Source of the DNA: Nevskia sp. | GTDB lineage: Bacteria > Pseudomonadota > Gammaproteobacteria > Nevskiales > Nevskiaceae | NCBI GenBank assembly: GCA_031291075.1 | Contig: JARLJS010000123.1 | Coordinates: 1-64,000, forward strand | DNA: 64,000 bases | Reading direction: 5' to 3' | Shown: positions 25,240-35,731 of the stretch, one piece after another | Layout: each line of letters begins with the position of its first letter | Numbering within the stretch: the stretch's first letter is position 1 | Position numbers and translations under genes: made by a program | The notes under the pieces: generated by a model | The model's input: only the letters and a program-made list of their open reading frames with translations | What the model was told of the DNA's origin: nothing | Databases searched by the model: none

Positions 25240-26253
25240 ATGGAAAAGATTCTCCACGAAACCGCTTTGGCGATGGTTGCACCCGGCAAGGGCCTGCTGG
25301 CCGCCGACGAGTCCACCGGCACCATCAAGAAGCGTTTCGACAAGATCGGTGTCGAGAACACCGAGCCGAACCGCCAGGCCTACCGTGACATGCTGTTCAC
25401 CACCCCCGGCTTCGAGCAGCACACCAGCGGCGTGATCCTGTTCGAGGAAACCCTGTTCCAGAAGAGCTTGGCCGGCCAGCCGTTCCCGCAGCTGCTCGCC
25501 GCCAAGGGCGTCGTCCCGGGCATCAAGGTGGATAAGGGCGCCCATGCGCTGCCCGGCGGCGGCGCCGACGAAACCATCACCGAGGGCCTGGACGGCCTGC
25601 GCGAGCGGCTGCTGAAGTACCGCGAGGCCGGTGCCCGTTTCGCCAAGTGGCGCGCGGTGATCACCATCGGCCCGGGTGCTCCCACCTACGACTGCATCCA
25701 CACCAATGCGCACGCCCTGGCGCGCTATGCCGCGCTCTGCCAGGAAGCCGGCATCGTGCCGATCGTCGAGCCGGAAGTGCTGATGGACGCCGACAACACC
25801 ATCGAAGTGTGCGAGCACGTCACCGAGTGGGTGCTGGCCGAGGTGTTCCAGGAACTGTACTACCAGAAGGTGCTGCTGGAAGGCATGGTGCTCAAGCCCA
25901 ACATGGTGGTGTCCGGCATCAAGTGCCCGACCCAGGCCGGCGTGCAGGAAGTGGCCGAGCGCACCCTCAAGGTGCTCAAGCGCCGCGTCCCCGCCGCGGT
26001 CCCCGGCATCGCCTTCCTGTCCGGCGGTCAGGGCGACGAGTTGGCCACTGCCCACCTGGACGCCATGAACAAGATTGGCGGCGTGCCCTGGAAGCTGACC
26101 TTCTCCTACGGCCGCGCCCTGCAGGCCGCCGCACTCAAGGCTTGGTCCGGCAAGAACGTCGAGGCCGGCAAGCAGGCCCACCTGCACCGCGCCAAGATGA
26201 ATGGCCTGGCGGCGCTGGGCAAGTGGGACAAGAGCCTGGAAAAGGCGGCCTAA
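25240..26253 (+). CDS. Class I fructose-bisphosphate aldolase
   Basis: Cleaves fructose 1,6-bisphosphate to two triose phosphates in glycolysis and the reverse in gluconeogenesis, through a Schiff-base lysine. The 337 residues match the animal/plant-type class I family: GKGLLAADESTGTIKKRF at the N-terminus, the substrate-site stretch VEPEVLMDADN, and the Schiff-base Lys (about 219) in VLKPNMV, then FLSGGQ and FSYGRALQ. The track extends it to 24655, but the conserved N-terminus begins at the ATG at 25240, with AGAGG about nine bases upstream. It is monocistronic, with a canonical terminator after it. TAAAAT at about 25187 may be its -10 box. Confidence 0.95.
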   Translation: MEKILHETALAMVAPGKGLLAADESTGTIKKRFDKIGVENTEPNRQAYRDMLFTTPGFEQHTSGVILFEETLFQKSLAGQPFPQLLAAKGVVPGIKVDKGAHALPGGGADETITEGLDGLRERLLKYREAGARFAKWRAVITIGPGAPTYDCIHTNAHALARYAALCQEAGIVPIVEPEVLMDADNTIEVCEHVTEWVLAEVFQELYYQKVLLEGMVLKPNMVVSGIKCPTQAGVQEVAERTLKVLKRRVPAAVPGIAFLSGGQGDELATAHLDAMNKIGGVPWKLTFSYGRALQAAALKAWSGKNVEAGKQAHLHRAKMNGLAALGKWDKSLEKAA

Positions 26254-26272
26254 GCCCGCTGCTCCAACCCGG

Positions 26273-26309
26273 GGCCCGCTCGCACCTGTTCCGCGAGCGG
26301 GCCTTTTTG
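26273..26309 (+). terminator. Rho-independent terminator of the aldolase gene
   Basis: An 11-bp GC stem (core CCCGCTCGC/GCGAGCGGG) with a nine-base loop is followed directly by five Ts. It lies 20 bases after the aldolase stop and is the clearest intrinsic terminator in the window. Confidence 0.9.
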
Positions 26310-26340
26310 TTGCCGCATCCGTTCGGCCAAGGACATCGCC

Positions 26341-27135
26341 ATGACTCAGCTCGCGGGTAAAGTGGTGTGGATCACCGGCGCTTCTTCCGGCATCGGCGAA
26401 GCATTGGCGGTGCTGGCTTCGCGGCGCGGCGCCAGGCTGGTGCTGAGCGCACGGCGGGCGGCGGAACTCGAGCGGGTGAAGGGGCTGTGCAGCGATCCCG
26501 CCAAGGTCGCGGTACTGCCGCTGGACCTGGCGGACTTCGACGCGGCCGATGCCGCCGCCAGGGCGGCGGCGCCGTTCGGGCCGGTCGGGGTGCTGGTCAA
26601 CAACGCCGGCGTCTCCCAGCGCAGCCTGTTCAAGGACACCGGGCTCGGCGTCTACCGCAGCATCATGGAGCTGGACTTCTTCGCCCCGGTGGCGCTGACC
26701 CAGGCGGTCCTGCCCGGCATGCGCCAGCGCGGCGACGGCCATGTGGTGATGATGGGCAGCGTGGTCAGCAAGATCGGCGGGCCGCTGCGCACCGGTTACT
26801 CCGCCGCCAAGCACGCCCTGGCCGGCTTTACCGAGGCGGCCCGCGCCGAACTGTGGCGCGACGGCATCCGTTTCACCCTGGCCTGCCCGGGCTACGTGCG
26901 TACCCAGGTGTCGGTCAACGCGCTCGACGGCAGCGGCGGCAAGCACGGCGTGATGGATCCGTCGACCGGCCATGGACTGGAGCCGGGGAATTGTGCCGAG
27001 CGTATCTGGCGCGCGGTGGAGAAGGACCGCGAGGAGCTGCTGATCGCGGGCCGCGAGGGGGTCTACGTGCAGCTCAAGCGCTTCGCGCCGTCGCTGTTTT
27101 CGTACGCCTTGAAGCGGGCGACGAAGCTGACGTAG
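26341..27135 (+). CDS. Short-chain dehydrogenase/reductase
   Basis: A 264-residue NAD(P)-dependent oxidoreductase of the classical SDR fold: nucleotide-binding ITGASSGIGEA, LVNNAG, catalytic Ser in MMGSVVSK and Tyr/Lys in YSAAK. The pattern (CPGYVRTQVSVNAL and a C-terminal RFAPSLFSYALKR) resembles DHRS7-like membrane-associated SDRs. Substrate is unknown. It starts 32 bases after the aldolase terminator and is separately transcribed. Its end lies 12 bases from the remains of a toxin gene on the other strand. Confidence 0.88.
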   Translation: MTQLAGKVVWITGASSGIGEALAVLASRRGARLVLSARRAAELERVKGLCSDPAKVAVLPLDLADFDAADAAARAAAPFGPVGVLVNNAGVSQRSLFKDTGLGVYRSIMELDFFAPVALTQAVLPGMRQRGDGHVVMMGSVVSKIGGPLRTGYSAAKHALAGFTEAARAELWRDGIRFTLACPGYVRTQVSVNALDGSGGKHGVMDPSTGHGLEPGNCAERIWRAVEKDREELLIAGREGVYVQLKRFAPSLFSYALKRATKLT

Positions 27136-27147
27136 CCGAACCGTCGG

Positions 27148-27204
27148 TTAGCGGATCAACGGAACCGGCAAATCTGCCCATCACACGTCGCCCCGCGCAA
27201 TCAC
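27148..27204 (-). pseudogene. Decayed MazF-like toxin remnant
   Basis: Directly after the antitoxin, a GTG overlapping its stop (TGGTGA) opens a frame reading MIARGDV, then TGA, then WADLPVPLIR, then TAA. MazF/PemK toxins typically start (M)VIARGDVWWADLP. The second Trp position here is TGA, a single-base change from TGG, and the rest of the toxin is missing because the SDR gene begins within a few bases. The toxin is therefore dead twice over: a nonsense codon and a truncation to about 18 codons. Confidence 0.6.
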
Positions 27205-27437
27205 CACTCTGTGCGCTCAAACACCTGTCGGGCCGCAGCGGCAGCAAAGGTATTGCGTGTTTCGCCCATATCGTCCAAGGCTGCATTCATGGCGGCTGTC
27301 GTTTCGTCGGGTGAATGGCGCGACACGTATTCCGCCAACGCCCGACTATAGACTTCGCTGCGCGACTTCCTCATCCGCCGTGCGAGGCGCTCGGCGTTTT
27401 CAAAGATCTCATCCGGAATTGAAACGGCCGTTTTCAT
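27201..27437 (-). CDS. MazE/ChpI-like ribbon-helix-helix antitoxin, orphan
   Basis: A 78-residue DNA-binding antitoxin: MKTAVSIPDEIFE forms the beta-strand and first helix, RKSRSEVYSRALAEYV the second helix, and an acidic/Ala-rich tail (AAMNAALDDMGE ... FERTEW) would wrap the toxin. The track's 144-residue version includes unrelated upstream sequence; the ATG at 27437 starts the conserved part. The functional toxin that should follow by overlap is only a remnant. The local sequence is poorer in G+C than its neighbours, consistent with acquisition by transfer. It may persist as a repressor or as an anti-addiction gene. Confidence 0.82.
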   Translation of the reverse strand: MKTAVSIPDEIFENAERLARRMRKSRSEVYSRALAEYVSRHSPDETTAAMNAALDDMGETRNTFAAAAARQVFERTEW

Positions 27438-27507
27438 ACCGAAAGTGTAACCAGTGATTTGCTTCGGCGTCACCTCCAGCCGCCGGTGCTCGAACCGCCC
27501 GCGCCGG

Positions 27508-28509
27508 CTACAACTGCGCCAGCAGCTCCGCCACGCGTCGTTCGGTCCAGCACTCCAGCGCCAGGTTCTCGATGAAGCCGCAGTGGCCGCCGAGCGCCGG
27601 GGCGTCGAAGTTGACCACCGCGCCCCGCTCGTCAAGGCCGGCGAAGTGGCGGAACGGGATCACCGGGTCGTCCTGCGCCGTGATCACCGCCAGCGGCGAC
27701 GGCGCCGCCCGCAGCATCTCCGGGCTCAGGGTGTAGGAGGCCACGTAGTCCCCGTAGCTCGCGTAGCCGGTGAAATCGGCGACGAAGCGCCTGGTGGTCT
27801 CGACGAAGGTCGGGATCGCGGCGTAGGGGCCGAAGTCGTAACGGCCGGGCCATGCCTGGTTCTTGGCCTCCAGCGTTTTGCGCCACTTGTCCAGGAAGTA
27901 GCGGCGGATCAGCAGCGGGCCCTGGTCGATAGCCTCCAGGGTGGCCTCCGGATTGATCGCCGGCGAAATGCCGATGACCAAGTCGGGCCGGATGCCGGCC
28001 GCCGGACCTTGCAGGCCCACCCGCAGGGCGAAGTTGCCGCCCAGGGAGAACCCGATCACCGCCAGCGGCGAGCTGCCGTCGATGCGGCGGATAGCCTGGA
28101 ACGCCCCCAGCACCTCGTCCATCCGCGCCGAGTGGAACAGCTCCGGGTTGAGGGCGTGGGTGCCGCCATGGTCGCGCAGGTTGAGGCGGAACACGTTCCA
28201 GCCCTGGGCGTAGACCTGGCAGGCCATCGAGTACAGATACACCGACTCGTGGCTGCCTTCCCAGCCGTGGATCAGCACCGCCAGCCCGCGCGGCTTCACC
28301 CCCTCAGGGTGCCGCGAGTGGTAGCCGGTGAGGCGGACGCCCTCGCCGCAATCCAGGACGTGATGCTGCGCCGCCGCTTCCATGCCGTTGCCGCGCCGCA
28401 GCCACAGCCGCCGCCGCGGCCCCTTGGTGGCGAGCGCCGACTGCAGCTGGGGATGCGTCAGCACCCAGGGCGGACGGAACTGCGGGCGGTCGGAGCGGGC
28501 GGCGGTCAT
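27508..28509 (-). CDS. Alpha/beta hydrolase, YheT/ABHD1-3 type
   Basis: A 333-residue esterase/lipase-fold protein. Near the N-terminus LTHPQLQSAL matches the HPHLQT signature of this group. The triad is visible: Ser in IGFSLGGN, Asp in AQDDPVIP, His in LGGHCGFIE. LIHGWEGS and RLNLRDHGGT form the oxyanion and substrate regions. The YheT group is widely conserved, with unclear substrates that are probably lipid or ester compounds. The start overlaps the dapE stop by four bases, so the two are coupled. Confidence 0.88.
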   Translation of the reverse strand: MTAARSDRPQFRPPWVLTHPQLQSALATKGPRRRLWLRRGNGMEAAAQHHVLDCGEGVRLTGYHSRHPEGVKPRGLAVLIHGWEGSHESVYLYSMACQVYAQGWNVFRLNLRDHGGTHALNPELFHSARMDEVLGAFQAIRRIDGSSPLAVIGFSLGGNFALRVGLQGPAAGIRPDLVIGISPAINPEATLEAIDQGPLLIRRYFLDKWRKTLEAKNQAWPGRYDFGPYAAIPTFVETTRRFVADFTGYASYGDYVASYTLSPEMLRAAPSPLAVITAQDDPVIPFRHFAGLDERGAVVNFDAPALGGHCGFIENLALECWTERRVAELLAQL

Positions 28510-29642
28510 GGCGAGAACAGGCGGGTCAGGGTCCTTTCGTAGATCAGGCTGAGGCGGTCCAGGTCGTCGACGATTACGTGTTCGTCGATCTTATGGATGC
28601 TGTCGTTGATAGGGCCGATTTCGACGACTTCCGTACCCAACGGGGCGATGAAGCGCGCGTCGGAGGTGCCGCCGCCGGTGAAAAGCTCGGCGGTCAGGCC
28701 GCTCACCTCGCCGATTGCGCCCTGTGCCGCTTCAATCAGGCGGCCCTGGCGGGTCAGGAACGGCTCGCCGGTGTGCCACCAGTCGGCCTCGTAGCCTTGG
28801 AGGTGGCGGTCCAGTACGGCATGCACCCGTGCCTTGAGTCCGTTGGCGGTGGATTCGGTGCAGTAGCGGAAGTTGAAGATCGCCTCCGCCTCCCCCGGGA
28901 TGACGTTGTTGGCGCCGGTGCCGGAATGGAAATTCGACACCTGAAACGAGGTCGGCGGGAAGTGCGCGTTGCCGCGGTCCCATTCGGTGGCCACCAGTTC
29001 GGCCAGGGCCGGCACCAGGCGGTGGATCGGGTTATCCGCCTTGTGCGGGTAGGCGACATGGCCCTGGCGGCCGTGCACCCGCAGGTTGCAGCCCAGCGAG
29101 CCACGCCGGCCGATGACGATCCGGTCGCCCAGCCGCGCGTTGCTGGAGGCCTCGCCGACGATGGCGTAGTCCGGCCTGATGCCGCGCGCGCGCAGCACCT
29201 CGGCGACGTGGCGGGTGCCGTGGCGGGCCATTCCCTCCTCGTCGCTGGTGAGCAGGAAGGCCAGGGTGCCGCTCAGGGTGCCGCGCGCCAGCAGCCGCTC
29301 GGCGGCACAGACCATTGCCGCCAGGCCGCTCTTCATGTCGGCGGCGCCGCGGCCGTACAGCACACCGTCGCGGATCTGCGGGACGAACGGGTCGCTGCTC
29401 CAGCGCTCCAGCGGCCCAGTCGGCACCACGTCGGTGTGGCCGGCCAGGATCACCAGCGGCCCGCCGCTGCCCAGGGTGGCCCACAGGTTGGTCACCCCTT
29501 CGCAATTGAGCCACTCGAGATGGAAGCCGAGGCGGGTCAGGCGCGCCCCGATCAGTTCACAACAGCCGGCGTCGTCGGGAGTGAGGGAGCGGCGGGCGAT
29601 CAGCTCGCGGGTGAGCTGCAGGGTGGGGGACTCGCTGGGCAT
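28506..29642 (-). CDS. dapE: Succinyl-diaminopimelate desuccinylase
   Basis: Removes succinate from N-succinyl-LL-diaminopimelate in the succinylase branch of lysine and peptidoglycan precursor synthesis. The 378 residues form an M20-type di-zinc enzyme: GHTDVVPTG, GRGAADMKSG, TSDEEG, with YCTEST and GGTSDARF in the C-terminal half. Length and motifs are normal. dapD, the step before succinyl transfer, lies close by at 30193, and the DUF2721 gene separates them on the other strand. The hydrolase gene yheT is coupled to its end. Confidence 0.95.
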   Translation of the reverse strand: MPSESPTLQLTRELIARRSLTPDDAGCCELIGARLTRLGFHLEWLNCEGVTNLWATLGSGGPLVILAGHTDVVPTGPLERWSSDPFVPQIRDGVLYGRGAADMKSGLAAMVCAAERLLARGTLSGTLAFLLTSDEEGMARHGTRHVAEVLRARGIRPDYAIVGEASSNARLGDRIVIGRRGSLGCNLRVHGRQGHVAYPHKADNPIHRLVPALAELVATEWDRGNAHFPPTSFQVSNFHSGTGANNVIPGEAEAIFNFRYCTESTANGLKARVHAVLDRHLQGYEADWWHTGEPFLTRQGRLIEAAQGAIGEVSGLTAELFTGGGTSDARFIAPLGTEVVEIGPINDSIHKIDEHVIVDDLDRLSLIYERTLTRLFSP

Positions 29643-29717
29643 CTAGGTGGACGGGGTTTGTAAACACATAGACTAGCAAGGCATGCTGGAGACCGCGAAA
29701 AAAACAGGGAGTCGGGC

Positions 29718-30188
29718 GTGACGGAAGTCGACCATATCGTGTCCATCGCCGACGTCATCCGGCTGGCGGTGGCGCCGGTGTTCCTGCTGTCCGGCATCGC
29801 GGCCCTGCTCAATGTGTTGACCAACCGCCTGTCCCGCATCGTCGACCGCGCCCGCCATCTGGAGACGGAGTTTCCCAGCGCCACGCCGGTCCGCATGGAA
29901 GCCCTGCGCGCCAGCCTGAACCGGCTGGCGCGCCGCGCCCGCCTGGCGAGTTGGGGGATCGGCTTGTGCACCAGCAGCGCCATCCTGATCAGCCTGGTCG
30001 TGGTGGTGCTGTTCATCGACGCGCTGATCAGCATCAACCTCGGCGGCTTGGTCGCCGCCCTATTCATCCTGGCGATGGGCACGCTGACGCTGGGACTGGT
30101 CTGCCTGCTGCGCGAGATCTACGCCGCCACCGTGCACCTGCGCATCGGCGAACCGGAGCCGGAGCACTTGCCTGCGGCGCAGCCGTAG
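29718..30188 (+). CDS. DUF2721 family membrane protein
   Basis: A 156-residue protein with hydrophobic helices at about 15-32, 78-100 and 104-130, and a basic cytoplasmic stretch between the first two (NRLSRIVDRARHLE, a family hallmark). Function is unknown. The GTG start has GGGAG about seven bases upstream. It is divergent from dapE and ends four bases from the dapD stop, so it sits alone between lysine genes. Confidence 0.8.
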   Translation: MTEVDHIVSIADVIRLAVAPVFLLSGIAALLNVLTNRLSRIVDRARHLETEFPSATPVRMEALRASLNRLARRARLASWGIGLCTSSAILISLVVVVLFIDALISINLGGLVAALFILAMGTLTLGLVCLLREIYAATVHLRIGEPEPEHLPAAQP

Positions 30189-30192
30189 GGGT

Positions 30193-31030
<838 letters not shown>

Positions 31031-31044
<14 letters not shown>

Positions 31045-33757
31045 TCTTCTTGACCGGCGGCCTGGCGGGCTCGGCGTCTGTGAGTGTGCGGATCAGCACC
31101 TCGCGCAGCTCCTCGATCAGATCCTCGTCGGTGATCGGCTTGTGGTCGCGGGTGGTAATGAAGAACACATCCTCGGCGCGCTCGCCGATGGTGCCGATCT
31201 TGGCGGCGTCGACCAGGATGCCGCGCCGGTGGAAAATGCGGCCGATCATCGACAGCAGGCCGGGCTGGTCGGCCGTGACCAGCTCGAGGATGCTGCGGTT
31301 GCGCGCCGGCTCCTGGCTGAAGCTCACCGTGGTGGGGGTATTGAAATGGCGCAGGCGCTGCGGCCGGCGGCGGTTGACGTCGACCACCGAGATGTTGGGA
31401 TCGCCCAGCACCTGGCGCAGCGAGTCGCCGATTTCCTGGTAGCGGTGGGGGTTGTCGATCGCCCGGCCATCGCCCTCCATCACGACGTAGGAGTCGAGCA
31501 CGTAGCCGTCGCCGGTGGTGTTGATGCGCGCGTCCAGGATGTTCAGGCCCAGGCGCGCCAGCACCCCGGTGGACAGCGCGAACAGGTAGTCGCGGTCGCG
31601 GGTGTAGACGAACACGGTGGTGCCGCCGGCGTCCAGGGTGTCCACCAGCACCAGCGGCAGCTTGTCGTCGGTGGCGGCCAGGATCGCCGGCAGGTGCCAG
31701 GCCAGCTCCTCGGGCGAATGACGCAGGAAGTAGTCGTTCTCGAAGCGCGCCCACACGGCGTCGGCCGCGGCCGCGTCGATGCCCTTGCCGTCGAGCAGGA
31801 CCAGCGCCGCACGGCGCCGTTCGGACACCCGCTCCGCCTCGCTCACCGGGTTGTCCAGGCCGCGTTCGATCGCCTGCGCCGCCGCCCGGTACAGCTCGCG
31901 CAGCAGGCTGTCGCGCCAGGAGTTCCACAGCGCCGGATTGGTGGCGCGGATGTCGGCCACGGTCAGCAGCAGCAGGTAGTCGAGCCGGCAGCGGTCGCCC
32001 ACGCGGCGGGCGAAGGTGGCCACTACCTCGGGGTTGCTGATGTCCTGCCGCTGGGCGGTGAGCGACATCACCAGGTGGTCGTGCACCAGCCACGACGCCA
32101 GCGCGGCATCGGCATGCGACAGGCCGTGATTGAAGCAGAACTTCTCCACGTCCTGCGCGCCCAGCTCGGAGTGGTCGCCGCCGCGGCCCTTGGCCAGGTC
32201 GTGGTACAGGCCGGCGATGTACAGCAGCTCCGGGCGCGGGATGCGCGCCATGACTTCGCTGTAGTAGGGCAGCTCGTGGCGGAACCTCTCCATCGCCATG
32301 CGCCGCAGGTTGCGGATCAGGTACAGCGTGTGCTCGTCGACCGTCAGCGTGTGGAACAGGTCGTACTGCATATGGCCGATGATGCGGCCGAATTCGGGCA
32401 GGTAACGGCCCAGCACGCCGTAGCGGTTCATGCGGCGCAGGGCGTGGGTGAGGCCGTTGCCTTGCTGGAACAGGCCGATGAACAGCGTCCGCGCCCGCAC
32501 GTCGTCGCGGTGCCCTTCGATCAGCTTGCGGTCGCCCCGGATCAGCCGCAGGGTGGCGGCGCGCACCCCCTCGATCTCGGGATGCCGCTGCATCAGCGCG
32601 AAGATCTCGATCAGCGCCGCCGGCTGCTTCTGGAACACGTCGTCGGCGCGCACCTCGATGTAGCCGCCGCGCAGCTGGAAGCGCGCGTTCAGTGGCCGCA
32701 CCGCCGCCGCCTCGCCCTTGCCCAGGATGTCCTCCTCGAACAGCTGCAGCAGGAGGTCGTTGAGGCAGGACAGCGACTTGATCGTGCGGTAGTACAGCTG
32801 CATGAACTGCTCGACCGCCTTGTTATGGTCGGAGTCGACGTAGCCGAACAGTGCCGCCACCTTGATCTGGTGGTCGAACAGCAGCCGGTCCTCGTGGCGG
32901 CCGGTGATCATGTGCAGGGCGAAGCGGACGCGCCACAGGAAGTCCTGGCCGGCGAACAGCTCGTCGCATTCCTGCTTGCTGAGGAAGCCGCGGTTGCGCA
33001 GCTCGGTCAGGGTGATGGTGTTGAAGTGGCGCTTGGCCACCCAGGCCACGGTATGGATGTCGCGCAGTCCGCCGGGGCCTTCCTTGACGTTCGGTTCCAG
33101 CTTGTAGCCGGTGTCGTCATACTTGGCGTGGCGCCGCCGCTGCTCCTCCAGCTTGGCGCGGAAGAAGGCGTCCACCGGCCACATCTTGTCGGGCGTCATC
33201 GCCTCCTGCAGCGCGGCGAACAGGCCGGCGTCGCCGCACAGCGGCCGCGCCTCGATCAGGTTGGTAATGACGGTGATGTCCTGCGCCGCCAGTTGCGCGC
33301 ACTCCTGCACCGTGCGCACACCGCTGCCGACCTCCAGGCCGATATCCCACAGGAAGGCGAAGAACTGCTCCAGCGCGGTCTTGTTGGCCTCCAGCGCGTG
33401 CTCATCGTGCAACACGAGCAGATCGATGTCGGAATGCGGCAGCAGCTCGGCGCGGCCGTAGCCGCCCACGGCGATCAGGGCCAGGCCTTCGGCCGACGCC
33501 CCGGAGGCGTCCTCCGGCAGGAACTGCAGCCAGGCCTGGCGCAGCACCTCGTCGACCAGGTGGGCACGGGCGTGCACCAGCGAATCCGAGGCGGCACCTT
33601 CCTGGAACAGACTCACCAGACGTTCGCGCCCCCAGTCCAGGGTGGCGCGGAAAGCCGCCACCGGCTTGAGCCCCTCGGTGCGCAGCCGCGCGCGCACCTT
33701 GCGCGCGGAGAAAACCGTGGAGGCCTCGTCGCCGGCCAAATCCAGTTCTGCTCCCAT
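31031..33757 (-). CDS. glnD: [Protein-PII] uridylyltransferase/uridylyl-removing enzyme
   Basis: Senses glutamine and adds or removes UMP on PII proteins, setting nitrogen assimilation. The 908 residues include the nucleotidyltransferase domain with [17 protein letters not shown] (about 85-100), a GlnD-specific helical domain, an HD domain ([24 protein letters not shown]; both histidine/aspartate pairs seen) and two C-terminal ACT domains ([30 protein letters not shown]). The start is 42 bases after the map stop. All motifs expected for a bifunctional enzyme are intact. Confidence 0.97.
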
Positions 33758-33799
33758 CAGGATGGTTTCCGTTTCCGTGGACGCACGGGCAGCCGGGAT

Positions 33800-34603
33800 T
33801 TAACCACGAAACGGCTCCGGCACCTTCTCGTCCGCCCGCAGGGTGAGGACCTGGTGGCCGGTTTCGGTCACCAGCACGGTGTGCTCCCACTGCGCCGACA
33901 GCGAGTGGTCCTTGGTCACCACTGTCCAGCCGTCCGGCAGCAGCCGCACTTCCGGCCGCCCGGCATTGAGCATCGGCTCGACCGTGAACGTCATGCCCGG
34001 GACCAATTCAAGACCCGTGCCGGGCCGGCCGTAATGCAGGATCTGCGGCTCCTCGTGGAAGACCCGGCCGATGCCGTGGCCGCAGTACTCGCGCACCACC
34101 GAAAAACCATTGGATTCAGCTACTTGCTGCACTGCGTAGCCGATGTCGCCGAGGCGCGCGCCGGGCCGCACCTTGGCGATGCCGGCGAACATCGCGGCGC
34201 GGGTGACGTCGCTCAGCCGGCGCGCCAGCACGGAGGGTTCGCCGGCGAAGAACATCTGGCTGGTGTCGCCATGGAAGCCGTCCTTGATCACGGTCACGTC
34301 GATGTTGATGGCGTCCCCGCGCTTGAGCTGCTTGTCGCTGGGGATGCCGTGGCAGACCACGTGATTGACCGAGGTACAGATCGACTTGGGGAATGGCGGG
34401 CGGCCGCCCCCGCCGCCATAATTCAGCGGCGCCGGGATGGCCTTGAGCTCATCGACGATGAAGTCATGGCACAGCTTGTTCAGCGCCTCCGTGGTGACCC
34501 CGGGCTTGACGTGGGGGCCGATCATGCTCAGCACCGACGCGGCGGCGCGCCCGGCTTCCAGCATGAGGCGCTGTTCCTCTTGGTTCTTGATCGAAACCGG
34601 CAT
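33800..34603 (-). CDS. map: Methionine aminopeptidase, type I
   Basis: Removes the initiator methionine from nascent proteins. The 267-residue cytoplasmic metalloenzyme has the five metal ligands in their usual settings: DVTVIKDGFHGDTS (two Asp), YCGHGIGRVFHEEP (His), TVEPML (Glu) and WEHTVLV (Glu). The track shows a 910-residue ORF that runs through shadow sequence of rpsB/tsf; the ATG at 34603 with AGGA four bases upstream starts the conserved MPVSIKN. It is divergent from rpsB across 231 bases, the standard gammaproteobacterial arrangement. Confidence 0.95.
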   Translation of the reverse strand: MPVSIKNQEEQRLMLEAGRAAASVLSMIGPHVKPGVTTEALNKLCHDFIVDELKAIPAPLNYGGGGGRPPFPKSICTSVNHVVCHGIPSDKQLKRGDAINIDVTVIKDGFHGDTSQMFFAGEPSVLARRLSDVTRAAMFAGIAKVRPGARLGDIGYAVQQVAESNGFSVVREYCGHGIGRVFHEEPQILHYGRPGTGLELVPGMTFTVEPMLNAGRPEVRLLPDGWTVVTKDHSLSAQWEHTVLVTETGHQVLTLRADEKVPEPFRG

Positions 34604-34644
34604 GTCCTGCGCAGGTACGTTGGGAGGGGGTGCGGCGGAAACTG

Positions 34645-34673
34645 TTGTTCCGCCAAGCTTTCTATGGTATAAA
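34645..34673 (+). promoter_or_regulatory. Predicted rpsB-tsf promoter
   Basis: TTGTTC and TATAAA are separated by exactly 17 bases, with a 5/6 match at -10. The site is about 160 bases upstream of rpsB, which leaves a long leader as expected for this autoregulated operon. It is the best promoter match in the divergent map/rpsB region. Confidence 0.6.
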
Positions 34674-34697
34674 GCGCGCCGCCGCAAGGCAATAACG

Positions 34698-34736
34698 CGG
34701 AAGTGGTTTGTACGTTCGTAGTGTACTTCACTTCCG
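34698..34736 (+). promoter_or_regulatory. Hairpin in the rpsB leader, candidate S2 control element
   Basis: CGGAAGTG and CACTTCCG form a perfect 8-bp stem, and an inner GTAC/GTAC pairing lies in the loop. It lies in the 5' leader between the predicted promoter and rpsB. In gammaproteobacteria S2 represses its own operon through leader RNA; whether this hairpin is the binding site is inference. Confidence 0.35.
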
Positions 34737-34834
34737 TGAATCCATCCGCGCCCGTCCCAGGGTGTCCGGCACGCCTCAACCAGGAACCGGATTCCGCGCG
34801 CGCGGTAAGCAATCAACCCTAGGAGAAGCAAGCA

Positions 34835-35629
34835 ATGGCCAGCATCACCATGCGCCAGTTGCTGGAGGCCGGCGTTCACTTCGGCCACCGCACGCGCTAT
34901 TGGAACCCGAAGATGGAATCCTACATTTTCGGCTCCCGCAACAAGATTCACATCATCAACCTCGAGCATACGCTGCCGTTGTTGAAGGAGGCCTGCTCCT
35001 TCGTCGGCAAGCTCGCCGCCAACGGCGGCCGCGTCCTCTTCGTCGGCACCAAGCGCGCCGCGCGCGAGGCGATCGAGGCCGAGGCGCAGCGCGCCGGCAT
35101 GCCCTACGTCAGCCAGCGCTGGCTGGGTGGCACGCTGACCAACTTCAAGACCATCAAGGGCTCGATCAAGCGCCTGACCGAGATGGAGAAGCGGATCGAG
35201 GACGGCAGCATCAACCGTCTCTCCAAGAAGGAGCAGCTGCTCTTCACCCGCGAGCTGGAGAAGCTGCGCAAGTCCTTGGGCGGCATCAAGATTATGCCGA
35301 GCCTGCCGGACTGCCTGTTCGTCATCGATACCGGCTACGAGAACATCGCCGTGTCCGAGGCGCGCAAGCTCGGCATCCCGGTGGTGGCGGTGGTCGACAC
35401 CAACAACAACCCGGACGGCATCGACGTGGTGATCCCGGGCAACGACGACGCCACCCGCGCCATCAAGGTCTACGCCCAGTGCATCGCCGACGCCATCATC
35501 GAAGGCAAGGGCACCAATACTGTCGGCCATGCCGAGGAAGTGGTGGAATTGGCGGACGACGCCAGGCCGGCCGGCAAGCCGCGCCGCCCGCGCAAGCCCG
35601 GCGCCAAGCCCGAGAAGGCCGAAGCCTGA
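34835..35629 (+). CDS. rpsB: 30S ribosomal protein S2
   Basis: Structural protein of the small ribosomal subunit. The 264 residues begin with the conserved [15 protein letters not shown] and contain [29 protein letters not shown] and [13 protein letters not shown] basic C-terminal extension ([17 protein letters not shown]) is typical of high-GC gammaproteobacteria. AGGAGAAG precedes the ATG. It is the first gene of the rpsB-tsf unit. Confidence 0.98.
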   Translation: MASITMRQLLEAGVHFGHRTRYWNPKMESYIFGSRNKIHIINLEHTLPLLKEACSFVGKLAANGGRVLFVGTKRAAREAIEAEAQRAGMPYVSQRWLGGTLTNFKTIKGSIKRLTEMEKRIEDGSINRLSKKEQLLFTRELEKLRKSLGGIKIMPSLPDCLFVIDTGYENIAVSEARKLGIPVVAVVDTNNNPDGIDVVIPGNDDATRAIKVYAQCIADAIIEGKGTNTVGHAEEVVELADDARPAGKPRRPRKPGAKPEKAEA

Positions 35630-35637
35630 CGAATCGT

Positions 35638-35664
35638 TCAGGCCCGGGCGCCGCCCGGGCCTGA
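35638..35664 (+). terminator. Hairpin between rpsB and tsf (attenuator-like)
   Basis: A perfect 12-bp stem (TCAGGCCCGGGC and its complement) with a three-base loop starts nine bases after the rpsB stop. No T-run follows. It probably lowers tsf expression relative to rpsB or protects the rpsB mRNA end, not full termination. Confidence 0.5.
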
Positions 35665-35731
35665 CACGTTCTCGCCTCGTGCGGCCGCTAGGCTGGGAGG
35701 CGGGCACCCCAACGACTGGAATACTGGAACT

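Noticed and set aside
31142-34672. 1176-residue plus-strand ORF opposite glnD and map
   Set aside because: Antisense to glnD, with the composition (Val/Gln/His/Ala-rich) expected from the opposite strand of a high-GC gene; no domain recognised.
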